A stretch of 64,000 nucleotides of DNA from Atriophallophorus winterbourni. Taxonomy: Eukaryota > Platyhelminthes > Trematoda > Plagiorchiida > Microphallidae. The position numbers were made by a program, and so were the translations under genes. Where the stretch lies: positions 52,582 through 116,581 of the forward strand of contig JACCGJ010014419.1 of NCBI GenBank assembly GCA_013407085.1. Reading direction: 5' to 3'. Below are positions 45,947 through 57,589 of the stretch, piece after piece; within the stretch, counting starts at the first letter, position 1; every line of letters begins with the position of its first letter. The notes under the pieces were generated by a model, which worked only from the letters and a program-made list of their open reading frames with translations, did no database searches and was not told where the DNA came from.

Positions 45947-47156
45947 TTACTGAGCTGGAAGAGTAAGCGAATCGCGCAGGATAGCGGGAAGTTCACCGTC
46001 CAATATGCGTTTAAACTGATCTTCGTTGACTGCCCCAAATGCATCAGCGGAAAGTGCATTCCAAATATTGACCACTCCGGTTAACAGAGTAAACGATGGC
46101 TTTAACTGTTCCGTTCGGCGGTTCTGCAACATTAGCGAATGACCTTTAGTTCTGGAGTCCGTGGATACCGAAAAGATTCGTTGAAGTTTCGTTCCGTAAA
46201 ATCCAAGCAGGATTCTCCGCGCGACCAGCAAATCATATCGCATCCTTCGATATTCCAGTGGGAAACGTTTGAGTTCCCTCAATCTGTCGTCATAGGGAAT
46301 ATGGAAGATACCCCTCACGCACTTGGTAGCCCCCCTCTGGACTTTCTCCAGTCGATCCTTCTCCCCTTTAGTTTACGGATAGTTCACCGGAAGCCCAAAT
46401 TCTAATATTGGTCTGACGTAAGAGCTATACATAACTTGAAAAACTTTGGGACTTATTTCTAAGAAGGATCGTCTCAATGCCCACCACATGCGGCTGGCAG
46501 AATCGACCTTTCTGGCAGTATCCTCCGCAGTTTTGAGTGTTGAAGTTACCATCACCCCCAAATCTCGCTCTACATCAACTATCCTGAGACTATGGCCCTC
46601 CAAATGATATGCATGTCGCATGTTGTTGCTCCCGAAGTGCATGATAGCACACTTCTTTTCATTAATCGGGAGCATCCATCCGTCAGTCCAATTCCGAAGT
46701 TCATTAAAATCATTTTGCAGTTGGGAAGCGTCGGTGGCAGTCGTGACAGAAGCCCACACCTTCAGATCATCTGCAAATAAGTGACAATCACTGTTTAGAA
46801 TACGGGTAAGGTCACTCACATAGAGTTTGAACAAAGTTGGACCCAGAACGGATCCTTGCGGTACACCAGAAGTGGGGATAAAGGATGCAGATCTGGCCCC
46901 ATTGACTTCATCGAGGCTTCGCTTTCCGATAAGATAATCCTCAATCCAAGCAAGCAAAGAAGCCTCTATACCAGACATTCTTAGTTTCCAAAGAAGCCTC
47001 TGATGCGGAAAACGGTCGAATACTTTACTAAAGTCGATTAAGACTACATCAACTGGCACACCAGCGTCAAGGCTTCTGCACCAATGTTCTCGGGCGGTCA
47101 GAAGATTGGAGATACATGAGCGGCCTTCTGTGAAGCCGTGTTGGGCATTCGAGCAT
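45947..47156 (-). pseudogene. CR1-like LINE, RT half (left part of a split element)
   Basis: 47151-46373 is open for more than 228 codons: SNAQHGFTEGRSCISNLLTA, DVVLIDFSKVFDRFPHQRLL, GVPQGSVLGPTLFKLYVSD, the catalytic HLFADDLKVW, then VERDLGVMVTSTLKTAEDTA. After one frame shift near 46373, 46318-45947 gives the tail (MRGIFHIPYDDRLRELKRFP to LPAQ and a stop). All RT blocks are present. The element continues on the far side of the LTR retrotransposon at 50769-51633. Confidence 0.9.
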
Positions 47157-47705
47157 TGTAAGATGCAACTTTATGAAATTCTTCCTTTTCCTTCGTCTTT
47201 ACCTTATATTTTGAAACAATTTCCAGAATCTAAATTTTGTTGATTATATTTTCCGGTATTTTATATTTATGCTGTATTTGATGAAAAACATTTCTTTTGT
47301 TATTAAAAACTTGCTATTGTAAATCTTTTCTTTACACGCCTTTGGTCAATTATTTGTTTGAATTGTCCGTTTCGGCCATTGTTGGTCATTGTTGTTGAAT
47401 TTGATTGCCGTTTCGGGCACTTGTAATTGGCTTGCATTTTGACACGACTTTTGGGTGTCTTGTCTTTGATAGACAATTTGGACGGCAATTTTGGTCGTCA
47501 TTGAACTTGTTTGCATTTGATATGATTGATTCTGGAGTATTTCGTCTCCTGTTTGCTGTACGTTCCTTTACAGTTGAGGTTTGTATAATTATTGCTGTTG
47601 TAATTGTTGCTAATTACAGTACCGTATAACATCCGAATTGTGGTTTCAAATTTGTCGAACTAAGAAACGGGTGGAATACGCGTTACTCACGTCACGGACG
47701 TTACA
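47157..47705 (+). repeat. 5' LTR
   Basis: Starts TGTAAGATGCAACTTTATG and ends CACGGACGTTACA. Just after it, a ~30-bp leader segment (AGTACTCAACTTGGTGCGTC..) repeats imperfectly (AGTACTCAATTTGGTTCGTT..); the primer-binding site should be here but was not identified. Confidence 0.93.
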
Positions 47706-47964
47706 GTACTCAACTTGGTGCGTCGAAGCATTACAATTTTTGGAAGTACTCAATTTGGTTCGTTGAAGCAGTACCCAACTTAGAATTCGATTGTACCGTA
47801 TTTGTCTCAATTGGAGAAAATACAGTACTGAACTTGGAATTTGATTCTTCTCAAACTTGGCGAGAAGTGCAGTTGAAGATTCGCGAATCGATTCAGTTTA
47901 CAATATCGGTGACGTCCCTTTTCTATTTTGTTTCCTTTTATCCCTTTGAATCATTTTGTATAAA

Positions 47965-50277
47965 ATGCCTAAAGTTGCGTCTCAGGTAGCATTGATCGAG
48001 TGTGATAAGCCAGAGGGTTTAGAGTTTAACGGTACACCTTCTCAATGCGCGTTGGATTTAGAGCGGGAATTATCCGTAGCTAGATCCACGATAGATCGCT
48101 TGGAAACGGAAAAGAGAGAAGTAGAGGAGAACAATTTGATAACCGGCAAGAGCAGCAGGCCAGAACAGAGCAGGACGACAACAACCGAATTGCAGCCCTC
48201 AATGAATATCAGCCTCGGACTACCCAAGGTTGAATTATCATACTTTGATGGTAATCCAATTGACTATTGGAAATTTATGAGGCAATTTGAATGTTACATT
48301 GAATCGCGACTTATGGACCCGGCACAACGATTATTATATCTGATGTGTTATTGCCGTGATAAGGCTCGTAAAGCTATTGACGCCTGCGTCATGCTGCAAC
48401 CCACTGAGGGTTATATGAGAGCAAAAACCATACTGCGAGATTTGTTCGGTTTACCGCATGTCATTGCTCGGTCTACACTGGATGAATTGTTCGGGGAAGC
48501 CAGAACGCTTTCAGAGAAGGTAGATGGTTTATCTGAATAAGCAATAAAGATGTAAAATCGCCAAATTATGCTGACACAAATGAAGCGCGAGGCCGACTTG
48601 AATTCGGTCAACACTTTGGAAGGTGTTGTAAGGTGCTTACCTGTAGCCTTACACCAGCAGTGGGCCGATGCTGCCAACGCGATTACGGCTGACGGTTCGG
48701 ATGTAAACTTTGAACGACTTTTCGAGTTTGTTTCTCGTGAGGCAAGAGTTGCTAGAAGTCGATTTGGTCAGCTTTGTCGCCCTGACACGACGCAGAATTT
48801 AGCAGCCCATGCTTCAAATGTTTGCGATCGAAGGAATGTCAATGCTACCCTTGTTGGTAGATCCATAAACAGCTTGGAATGCTGTAATTGCAAGGGACCG
48901 CACAAATTACATCAATGCATCGAATATAAGAATCTCGACGTAAGGAGTCGTTGGGATCCGGCTAAACGGGTATCGGCTTGCTTCCTCTGCCTTCGGCAGT
49001 TCCATAGGTCTGCCAATTGTATGAGTGGATCTCGATGCACTGCAGAAAATTGTGGCGGTCGGCATCAAACACTCCTGCATAACAATCAACCGGCAAGAAA
49101 TCCGCCGGTAAATATCAATTGCAGTCACGCGACATTAAGTGCCAGGGTATGTTTACGATCCGTGCCTGTCAAGATCGAAACGTCGTTCGGACTAATTGAC
49201 GCAGTAGCGCTCCTGCATGGTGGTTCAAATGCCACCTGAATTCTTAGTGAATTCGTTAAAAAATACAATATGCCTAAGTGCCCTGCTCAGGTGTCGCTTT
49301 CAACTTTGTGCCATCAACGGGTAATGAACTACTCCCGTCTGAACTCAAATATTCTTTCTGCAGATGGTGGAGTCATTCAGGTTTCGAATGCTTACACCGT
49401 AGAAACCTTGCCGCATGTGTCCCAATCGTCAACTAGCGCTCTGCGTGAACGTCATGATTATTTAAAGGGCGTTGAATTATTTGACTTTCATGATCAGCCG
49501 GTGACAGTACTGATTGGTTGCGACGTTCCTGAAGCACACTGGGCGTTAGAACAGCGGCTCGGTGGAAGAGGTCGTCCGTTCGCAACGAAGACATTTCTGG
49601 GTTGGATATTGCGGTGGCCTGCGTGTAAAACGTCTGAGGATATTGTCCTTTGTGTTGTCGGTTGTGATCAGGAAGCTGAGTTACCTGACACTGAATTAGC
49701 TCAGTCGGATTTTGTGACTGAATTTCCCGACACTAATTCGGATCAGATGGAGACTAAGCCTGGCTCACCTGACACCAAATCAGCCAAAATGAATAGTAGG
49801 CCTGGTTCACATGACAGTGAATCAGCCGAAGTGGGGGCGACAGATGGTCGGCGTGACTATTCATATGAGTGGCGCAAGACGTTCGGTTGTGTACCCGATG
49901 AGCCATTTGTGTTTCGGACACCGGATACACTTATTTCAATTTGCAGATTAGAGTTGTTTAGATGGCGCAAGATGTCGCTATTTGAGGATGAAATACACAA
50001 GGCTCGTTCGGCTGGGAATGCACGCATGAGCTTCTTGTTAGGAACGGTGGCAGAACCGGAGGAAGTGGTGGGTCTTAGTCTGGCAAACCATTTCCCTATA
50101 AAAAGCCACATGTGTCCAATGATGCCAATGCGACGTGGCGTGTGTGACTCGCCACAAAATGAAGTCATTTGCTATTCTGGGTTTATACGTTATTGTCCTA
50201 GGAAGAATTTGGCCGAAGGTGTAAGATGCGACTTTATCGAATTCTTCCTTTTCCTTCGTCTTTACCTTATATTTTGA
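47965..50277 (+). pseudogene. BEL/Pao gag-protease ORF with three in-frame stops
   Basis: One frame throughout. N-terminal coiled coil (LERELSVARSTIDRLETEKR); the gag domain of BEL elements (LPKVELSYFDGNPIDYWKFM); two zinc knuckles (CCNCKGPHKLHQC and CFLCLRQFHRSANC); a third Cys/His box (CTAENCGGRHQTLLH); then the aspartic protease (ALLHGGSNAT; VTVLIGCDVPEAHWALEQRL). The protease catalytic Asp is replaced by His, and a TGA follows at 49237-49239. Stops also occur at 48538 and 48553. After the protease comes a ~14-residue repeat block (PDT..), then unrecognised sequence running into the 3' LTR. RT and integrase are absent. Non-functional. Confidence 0.9.
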
Positions 50278-50768
50278 AACAATTTCCAGAATCTAAATTT
50301 TGTTGATTATATTTTGCGGTATTTAATATTTATGCTGTATTTAATGGAAAACATTTCTTTTGTTATTAAAAACTTGATATTGTAAATCTTTTCTTTACAC
50401 GCCTTTGGTCAATTATTTGTTTGAATTGTTCGTTTCGGCCATTGTCGGTCATTGTTGTTGAATTTGATTGCCATTTCAGGCACTTGTAATTGGTTTGCAT
50501 TTTGACACGTTTTTTGGGTGTCTTGTCTCTGATAGACATTTTGGACGGCAATTTTGGTCGTCATTGAACTTGTTTGCATTTGATATAATTGATTCTGAAG
50601 TACTTTGTCTCCTGTTTGCTGTACGTTCCTTTACAGTTGAGGTTTGTATAATTATTGCTGTTGTAATTGTTGCTAATTACAGTACCGTATAACATCCGAA
50701 TTGTGGTTTTGAATTTGTCGAACTAAGAAACGGGTGAAATACGCGTTACTCACGTCACGGACGTTACA
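50220..50768 (+). repeat. 3' LTR
   Basis: Starts TGTAAGATGCGACTTTATC and ends CACGGACGTTACA; same length as the 5' LTR. Confidence 0.93.
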
Positions 50769-51633
50769 AGCATTGATGGGTCTCGCGCAAATACTGTTCT
50801 ATCTTATCCGTTACAATCAATTTCAGCAATTTGCCTACGACGGACGTGAGTATAACAGGACGGTAGTTTACAGGATCTGAAAAACTCCCACCTTTGAACA
50901 TCGGCTTTACTATACCCATTTTCCAATCATCTGGTAGACGTCCCGAATTGATTGAAATTTGGAATATAGCGGCTTAAGGTGAACTGATGATCCTTGATAG
51001 AGGTTTTAATATGGCAGGGTGAATACCATCAGGACCTGGAGATGTCTGTACCTTCAGATGTTCGATGAGGATTCGCCGTGATCTTAAAATTGGTAATTAC
51101 TTCCGTCGACGATATTTGTTCTCAGGATATCGTAGGCTCTATTGCGTAAACTGATTGGTATTGCGATGCGAACACCTCAGCTTTCCCAGTGTCAGTCTAT
51201 ATAACCTCCCGTTCCGAATTTTTGAGAGAAGGTACGGGGTACGATGATTTGATCCGTCGCCGAATGTACGCAAATAATTGTTTAGGATTATATTTTGAAG
51301 AATTTGCTAATTGAAGCTCGAATCGACTTCTCTTATCCTTCTTCAATTTTGAGCAGGGATTCCGTACAGCCCGATACTCTTCGTAATGGTCGTCCAATCG
51401 GCTCGTTCTGAATTTAATCCAAAGACGCTTTCTTTGCCGGAGACAAGTACGAAGTTCTCTATCAAACCAAGGAGGGCCAAGGGAGCCGGTACGATCTCTG
51501 GTTAATGGAGCAACACCCTCTAAGCGACGGATGTTATTCAAAAACAATTTCCAACAGGCATCAATAGTGGAATCAACGGGTAACGTCTAGTCAATTGAGG
51601 CTTCTTGTTCAACCAACAATTTCAAGTCCATGT
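50769..51633 (-). pseudogene. CR1-like LINE, part upstream of the BEL insertion
   Basis: 51547-51197 is open: NNIRRLEGVAPLTRDR, GPPWFDRELRTCLRQRKRLW, YEEYRAVRNPCSKLKKDKRS, FAYIRRRIKSS. This is the linker between endonuclease and RT. To the left it runs, with stops, into the RT start and joins 47151 once the LTR element is removed. On the right it is cut at 51633 by the next LINE. Confidence 0.88.
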
Positions 51634-52461
51634 TGAATAAATAAATAAATAAATAATTTTTATTCTTGGAAATCCAAGGCATGTTAAACATGATCAATAA
51701 TTTCCAAAAGCTTTGTACAATCAGGTTATTGGATGTACATTTGCAAAAACAATTGGTTCAAGGTCATTTGTTTCAGCGGAATTTAACGTTCAATAAATAT
51801 AAAGGTAACGGTATTTAAAGTTGTTTCCAGGTAATCGGTACGTGATCTGACATATTACGAAAACACAGTTATTGCAAGGAAAAGTCTAGAATGTTTTCGG
51901 CAACACTGATGATCAATGGATAAGGTCCATCAAAGATGCGCGAAGAATCTCTATTGGTGATGTTCCAAACATTTTCATTATGATTGTTGTAATTAGATTG
52001 ATCTTTTCTGACCATGAGCCGTTTTCTTGTCCGCTAGGCGAAGGTGGTTTATTCCACTAGATTGAGGTCTGAGGGCCAGTTTCATTTTGGTGCAGATTGA
52101 GAAGTTTGCTGTGGAGAAAAAAACTCAGAAGCGAGAGAATGTTGTTTCGAACGATATGAACGTTTATTTAATATCAATAACCAGGAATGCTAGATGTGAT
52201 TTGAATTCATTTAAAGAGGAACTGAGTCTTATATATTTTGGAAGAAGATTCCACAGTTTAGCATATTTAGTCAAGAAGAAACTGTTCCTTACTTAGTACG
52301 AAACCTTGGTAACTTAATAGTTTTTTCACTGTTTCTCAAGCTATATTTAGAATCATGCCGTATATGAATATTCGAACGTATTTCAATATTATCCGTTGAC
52401 AGTATTTTAAAGAATAAGATGAGGTTATGCTTAAGTCTGCGAAACCATAGAGGATCGAGTT

Positions 52462-54970
52462 TCAGTTGTATACATCTTTCTCTATAGGATGTTTGGTGGT
52501 ATAACCGATTATTGATTTTGAGAAAGAACGTTGTATCTTTTCTAAAACTATGCTATCGGTTTTATTTATATTAGTATATATTATGTTACAATAGTCAAAG
52601 ATAGGAATGGTGAATAATTTATACATTTCTAGTTTACAATGAGGCTGAATTATAGATCTGTGTATAGTATTCATACTTTGTCTGGCTTTAGTAATAAGGT
52701 GGCGTATCTGTTCGTTGAAAATGAGTGATGAAGAATATCGAAATCCTAAATCACGCGTGCTGTCAATCATTTGAATTGCGTCATTGTTTAGAAGGATTGA
52801 GTTATTTTGTATCGTGCATCTTATAGGCATAAAATTAGATTTTGCTGGTGAGAACGTTAGACCATTATTTTTTGCCCAATCTGCAAGTGCAGCTAAATCA
52901 TTGTTTAGTCGAGCTATATAAGTTTGTGCTTGATTAGCTGGGGAAGTGATGACAACTTTCATGTCATCAGCGAATAAGAACAGTTTGCTATGCGAAATGA
53001 CGTTATGTATGTCATTTATATATAAGAAATAGTAAGGGGCCTAATACGCTACCTTGAATCACCCCACTGGGAATAGGTAGGCTGCGTGATCTACGGCCAT
53101 TAACTTCAACAGAGTAAGTGCGATCAGTAAGAAAAGAAGTTAACCAGGAAAGAAGTTTACCACCGATGCCATATGATTCAAGTTTCGATAATAATATCTT
53201 ATGAGGAACAGTATCAAATGCTTCAGTTATGTCTAGGAAGACAACTACAACTGCCGAACCTTCCTCTATCGATGTAGTAATATAGTCGAGGTATTCAAGC
53301 TGACATGTAATGCATGATCTTTTATTTAGGAAGCCATGTTGAGCGTTAGAGAAGAAACTTGGAGATAAGTGATTTAAGATAGCTTTTTTTATTATTTTTT
53401 CAAGTAATCTAGATAGTATAGCTGTGTGGTTAATTGGGCGATAATTTGATACCGTGTGCTTCGAGCCAGATTTATGTCTGGGTGTAACGACAGAGTGTTT
53501 TCATTCTAAAGGGAAGATTCCAGATTCGATTGAAGTGTTAAATAAGTTCAGTAGAAGAAGTTTGAAATCGTCACCACCCATTCTGCAAATTGCGGGTGGA
53601 ATGCCTGTTATGTCTGGCTTGAGACTAAACGTAGTTTGCTTGCAGACATCATGAATGTCTTTCAATTGTATGCATATAGTGTTTAATACACTAGGCGATT
53701 GAAATGTTCTAGTCATATCTTCATAGATGGAAGTATTGTAAGTAGTATTAAAATATTTAAGAAATTCTTCGCAGATTGTAATAGGGTCTGTAATTCTTAT
53801 TTCTGCCGAATTATAAGTTCGATCCTGAATAATAAAATCTACTTTGCTGGTTGAGTTTACAGATCGTGATTTGAATAACCTGCTAAGTGATTTTAGTTTA
53901 TCACAACTGTTCAGTGCACTATTTTCTGATGCAATCAATGTGTGGTCTAGAATGAGTTTGTGGTCACTCAATAGTTCATAGGAACGTAAACGAGCAAAGA
54001 TGTCGTTATTGTTAATTGCAACTGTAGACCACTTTTTTCTTTTCTTTTCCATTTTCTCGAGCCTAGTTTGTTTTATGCGTTTTGTAGAACTGCTAGCTTT
54101 ATCGATTAAACTTATAATTTTCGAATGGAATGTCGAGGATATAGTTGGAAAATCATGTGAAAGAAAGAATTGAGACCAATCTTCAATCCTTATAAGTGTT
54201 GAAAGTAACTTCCAGTCGATGAAACGGTGAAGAGTCTTGACCTCATTGGTAGCTTTGCAAGTGCATGATAGGTGGAAGGATAATATTTTATGGTCCCCAT
54301 TGAAGGGGGAAGGCAATATTAGTAAGTTAGTTGGATCAATATTTAGAGTAAATACTAAGTCAAGAATGTTATCCTTTCTAGTTGGTCTATCAATAAATTG
54401 TTTGTAACCTAGTAAGTCAAACGTTTTCATAAAATTTGTATGAGAGCTAACTTTACTTCGTTCGTGCCAGTTCAAATTAGGCATGTTAAAATCACCGACT
54501 ATAAATTTATAACGTGCATGATGTAAAGACGTTTCGATGAAAGCTTGAGTTAATGTATTCAGATTATATGAAGTTGAGCCTGGTGGGTAGTAGATGCAGC
54601 CTATTAAAAGATCTAGTAAAGGTAGTTCTATCCATAGTGAATCTTCAAGTTCTGTTAAATTCGAAGATGTTATACTATTAGCTTTAAATCTTGAATGCAC
54701 ATAAATAAGGCAACCACCACCTCGTTTCAGAGTGCGATTTCTCATAAATACCTGGTAGTTAGGTATCATGAGTTTAGAGTCAGAGTGATCATCACGGGTC
54801 CAGGATTCAGTTATAAGAATAATATCTACAGGTTTAGAAGATAGGTAAGATTTTAGTATATGGATTTTAGGTATAATTGATCTAGCATTTATGACCAGAA
54901 AACGAACAATACAAAGGTCGGAAGTTGAAGGATTTGGGGTGAGTGCATTGGAAAGTTTGCTATGCTTAAA
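52462..54970 (-). pseudogene. LINE ORF2: endonuclease-reverse transcriptase, two lesions
   Basis: Endonuclease: VINARSIIPKI, VDIILITESWTRDD, RGGGCLIYVHSRFKA, LIGCIYYPPGS, KFIVGDFNMPNLNW, DRPTRKDNILDLVF, FNGDHKILSFHL. RT: YRPINHTAILSRLLEKIIKK, AQHGFLNKRSC, VVVFLDITEAFDTVPHKILL, GSVLGPLLFLIY, LFLFADDMKVV (FADD at 52974-52963), LGFRYSSSLIFNEQI, and tail to the stop at 52462. Only two breaks are visible: a TGA at 53503-53501, and a 2-nt loss in a TA run near 53026 just before the catalytic block. Everything else is open, so the copy is young or was recently active. Confidence 0.88.
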
Positions 54971-54972
54971 AT

Positions 54973-55824
54973 TTAATTTATGTATTTTTGAAAAAAAGTG
55001 GTATTAGTGTTAAAGTATGGTTCATAATTGGAGCGAGAAACATAAGGATTGTAAGATAAAGTTTGGGGAGTATAATTATTATAATAAGAGGGATAGTGTG
55101 TAATAGCAGGTGGATTATAAAAAGGTTGAATATTACAAAAAGGTGTAGGAGGAGGTGAAGGATGGTGGTAGTTTTGCTTATATGATAGGGGGTTATTCAT
55201 TAAGAAACGAGATGTGTTAATACGGTTGTTGAGACTGGGTAAACCACTTATATAATTAGTTGTCTGCATACGTTGTCGGTGTGGTGGTCTGATTAGTGCC
55301 TCTCTGTAAGTAGGAGGGTTTGGTAAGAGGGGCCGTGTTTGTCTTAGTTTAGGTAAACGCTGCGGGCGTAGATGCAGATCTCGAGTTACATTCACACCTT
55401 GATTATCAGGTACGGATGTCGAACTTTGGGAACTATTAGAGTTAATTTCAATTACAGAATCACATTGCATTTGTTCATTGGTATCTGAGGTATTATTACT
55501 AATATTGGAGCTGATAACTTTACGTTTTTTATAGTTAAATTTTCGTTGCATGGGTGTTAAGTCCGGTTTTAGGACCACACCCGAGAACCTAGGTATACTT
55601 TTCAAAAGGTTTTTATTATCAAGTAAATACAACGCAAAACTCTTATCTGAAAATTTTATTAAAATGGGAGTCCGTTGTTTAATTGTATTTTTACGAAGTC
55701 GAACTATAGTGAAACATTCAGTAGGGATGCCATATGTCGAGAATATACATTTTCTTAAATCGTTTAAAGGGTAGTTATCTGCAATATTAAAGATGATAAC
55801 ATTTTTTGAGCGAGCTTCTCTCAC
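54973..55824 (-). CDS. LINE ORF1 protein
   Basis: 283 codons without a break. N-terminal part (VIIFNIADNYPL, TYGIPTECFTIVRLRKNTIK, PILIKFSDKSFALYLLDNKN) looks like the RRM-like nucleic-acid-binding domain of LINE ORF1 proteins. The rest is Asn/Pro/Tyr-rich and low complexity (PSPPPTPFCNIQPFYNPPA). A GTG codon begins the listed frame; the real start may lie upstream in a short repeated GAGAGAAGCTYGTGA tract. No zinc finger, unlike the other CR1-like ORF1s here. Confidence 0.75.
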   Translation of the reverse strand: MREARSKNVIIFNIADNYPLNDLRKCIFSTYGIPTECFTIVRLRKNTIKQRTPILIKFSDKSFALYLLDNKNLLKSIPRFSGVVLKPDLTPMQRKFNYKKRKVISSNISNNTSDTNEQMQCDSVIEINSNSSQSSTSVPDNQGVNVTRDLHLRPQRLPKLRQTRPLLPNPPTYREALIRPPHRQRMQTTNYISGLPSLNNRINTSRFLMNNPLSYKQNYHHPSPPPTPFCNIQPFYNPPAITHYPSYYNNYTPQTLSYNPYVSRSNYEPYFNTNTTFFQKYIN

Positions 55825-55835
55825 AAGCTTCTCTC

Positions 55836-56330
55836 ACGAGCTTCTATCACAAAATCTCAATTGGACTGATCATGTGACTACACAGTTCTTGAAGGGTAGC
55901 CATGCTTTTCGCCTGCGTTCCCTCATCGTCACATCTGATGTAATTAAATATTGTTTCCTGCATTGTTCCTCAATTTTTTATGCATCTCTTGTAATTTTCC
56001 CGGTCTACTTGAAAAGGATTTTCTGATGATAAAAGGAGGCATTTGAGTCAGCGTACGAATTAGCTATGGATTCACCGAGTTAATTTGAGATTTCATCGTT
56101 GTTCGACACTTCCGTGAATGTGACAGTTTGATCAGAATCATTTCGTCCGACGAAGCAAACCCACTGCATGAGGTCTTCGTGACATGCAAATCGTTATCAT
56201 CTGCGCGAAGCCAATATGTCCTCCCTTATTCGAGAACGGAAAACTTCAGGAGTTCTTTTCCTCTTACATTCGCCGCAATTTGGTTTATCAATGGAAGGTT
56301 ATTCTTGGTCTGATTGGGTGACTGACAGTG
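55836..56330 (+). pseudogene. LINE RT C-terminal fragment
   Basis: Reads LNWTDHVTTQFLKGSHAF, RLRSLIVTSDVIKYCFLHC, FYASLVIFPVYLKRIF, then after stops VFVTCKSLSSARSQYVLPYS and RTENFRSSFPLTFAAIWF. These match the post-palm and terminal segments of a LINE of a different subfamily. Confidence 0.7.
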
Positions 56331-57005
56331 TGAATTTGACATTGAATCCTCACCCGAACCATGTTTACGCAACGTATTAAGAATAGTATTTTAGTGTGGA
56401 TGAATTAATATTATTGCTGAAAATCCGTGTAAACGAATAAAGCCATTTTCGGATTCATTCGTATATAGCATAATTAACCTTGTTTGAACTGATGGCAAGA
56501 TTGGCCTACATAATACGTCAACATAAATTAGTTTTTGTCGTCTGTGCAATCAGTCATTTTCACCTACCTGAACGAAGAATAACCTACGACTTTCGCGAGC
56601 CGGTCTTTTACAAAACACATTACATTGACAATTTTGAGATTGGAGAGTCAACTTCACTCAAAACGACACACCTAGTGGCAAGTGGCTTCTGATTCAAGAA
56701 GTATACAGTGATTCGAAACTGTTATGGCCAATAAACAAAGATTTTTAAATCGATATCATAACTATTTTAACACCCACCCACGCTCAGTATATTTCTGCAT
56801 CTTGCGCAACAACATTTTTTTTTTCCAAAACAGTGAATTCCAGGAGTTTTAATTTCATATCAAACCCATGAGGTTCATTGTGGGCGCTTATCTCTGATTA
56901 ATTTGGCACGGATCTCAATCGATAATATGATTCCACGTACCAGTGTGGGCGCTAGGTTATCGCAGCTGTTTTCCAAAATAATGTTGTTATCGATTGTAAA
57001 ATTGG
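56331..57005. other. Unassigned stretch
   Basis: No supported feature. Confidence 0.35.
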
Positions 57006-57009
57006 CTGC

Positions 57010-57085
57010 CGTGGGGATCTTGGCCAATTGTGATGCTCACATCCCTAGCACTTACACTCCACCACCGATTATAATTCCCAGAAAA
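57010..57085 (-). repeat. Family B fragment
   Basis: TGATGCTCACATCCCTAGCA and CTTACACTCCACCACCGATT match the unit just beyond the ribozyme cleavage site. The ribozyme core itself is lost. Confidence 0.6.
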
Positions 57086-57093
57086 TGCAACCG

Positions 57094-57158
57094 CGATGTG
57101 ATTCGAACCTGGGCTTTCTGATTGCGAGTCGACCGTGCTATTCGGTATGCAAGCCACC
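57094..57158 (-). repeat. tRNA-derived SINE head
   Basis: Minus strand begins GGTGGCTTGCATACCG and contains CTCGCAA flanked by a partly paired stem, then AAAGCCCAGGTTCGAATCAC. The B box GGTTCGAATC (57109-57100) is perfect. D-arm pairing is poor and the 3' acceptor strand is missing, so it is a tRNA-like relic, not a tRNA gene. Confidence 0.6.
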
Positions 57159-57589
57159 CTGAATTTCAGCTGTGCAGATAAAAAAATTCAATTTCATAGC
57201 GTTAGCTGTCTACCGTGTTGACCTAATTTGTGGAAATAACTGTCAATCGCTTCGGTCGGTAGACCTTTTGACCGTTCAGTAGGTTCATTCCCTTGCCTTG
57301 TACTGATTGCAATATGATAGTGAAGAATGCCAGCAACATTATATCATTCACTATGCTCATCTGTGAGATATCGAAACTAGTCCCACGTGCAATTACCCAT
57401 GCTTTCGTGCCGCTTAGACGACAACAATTCACGCATTATTCCCCGTTTTGCGACATTACAACCGAAACAGCAGTCATAACCTCTAATAATTGTGCTTTGT
57501 TTTATTTGGATCCACCGACGTTGGACGTCGTGTCATATCCGAGCGAGAAATAGTTAGAAAAGAACTGGATATATTGATAAAAATGTAAT

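Larger units (their letters stand above)
47157..50768 (+). mobile_element. LTR retrotransposon of BEL/Pao type, internally deleted
   Basis: Complete unit bounded by two 549-bp LTRs (TG..CA ends) and a perfect 5-bp target duplication AGCAT (47152-47156 and 50769-50773). BEL/Pao elements typically make 5-bp duplications. The internal region is only about 2.5 kb, and reverse transcriptase, RNase H and integrase are missing. LTRs differ at roughly two dozen of 549 positions by eye count (about 4-5%), so the insertion is not recent. It sits inside the RT domain of a CR1-like LINE. Confidence 0.93.
51634..55830 (-). mobile_element. Nearly intact non-LTR retrotransposon (CR1-like)
   Basis: Full element with ORF1, ORF2 and a 3' UTR ending in (TTTA)n, seen as AATAAATAAATAAATAAATA at 51635-51656. 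It is inserted in the 5' part of the neighbouring LINE. A diverged, internally deleted copy is at 62993-64000. Confidence 0.88.

Noticed and set aside
57094..57158. Functional tRNA gene
   Set aside because: Acceptor stem 3' strand and D-arm pairing are missing; only the B box is good.
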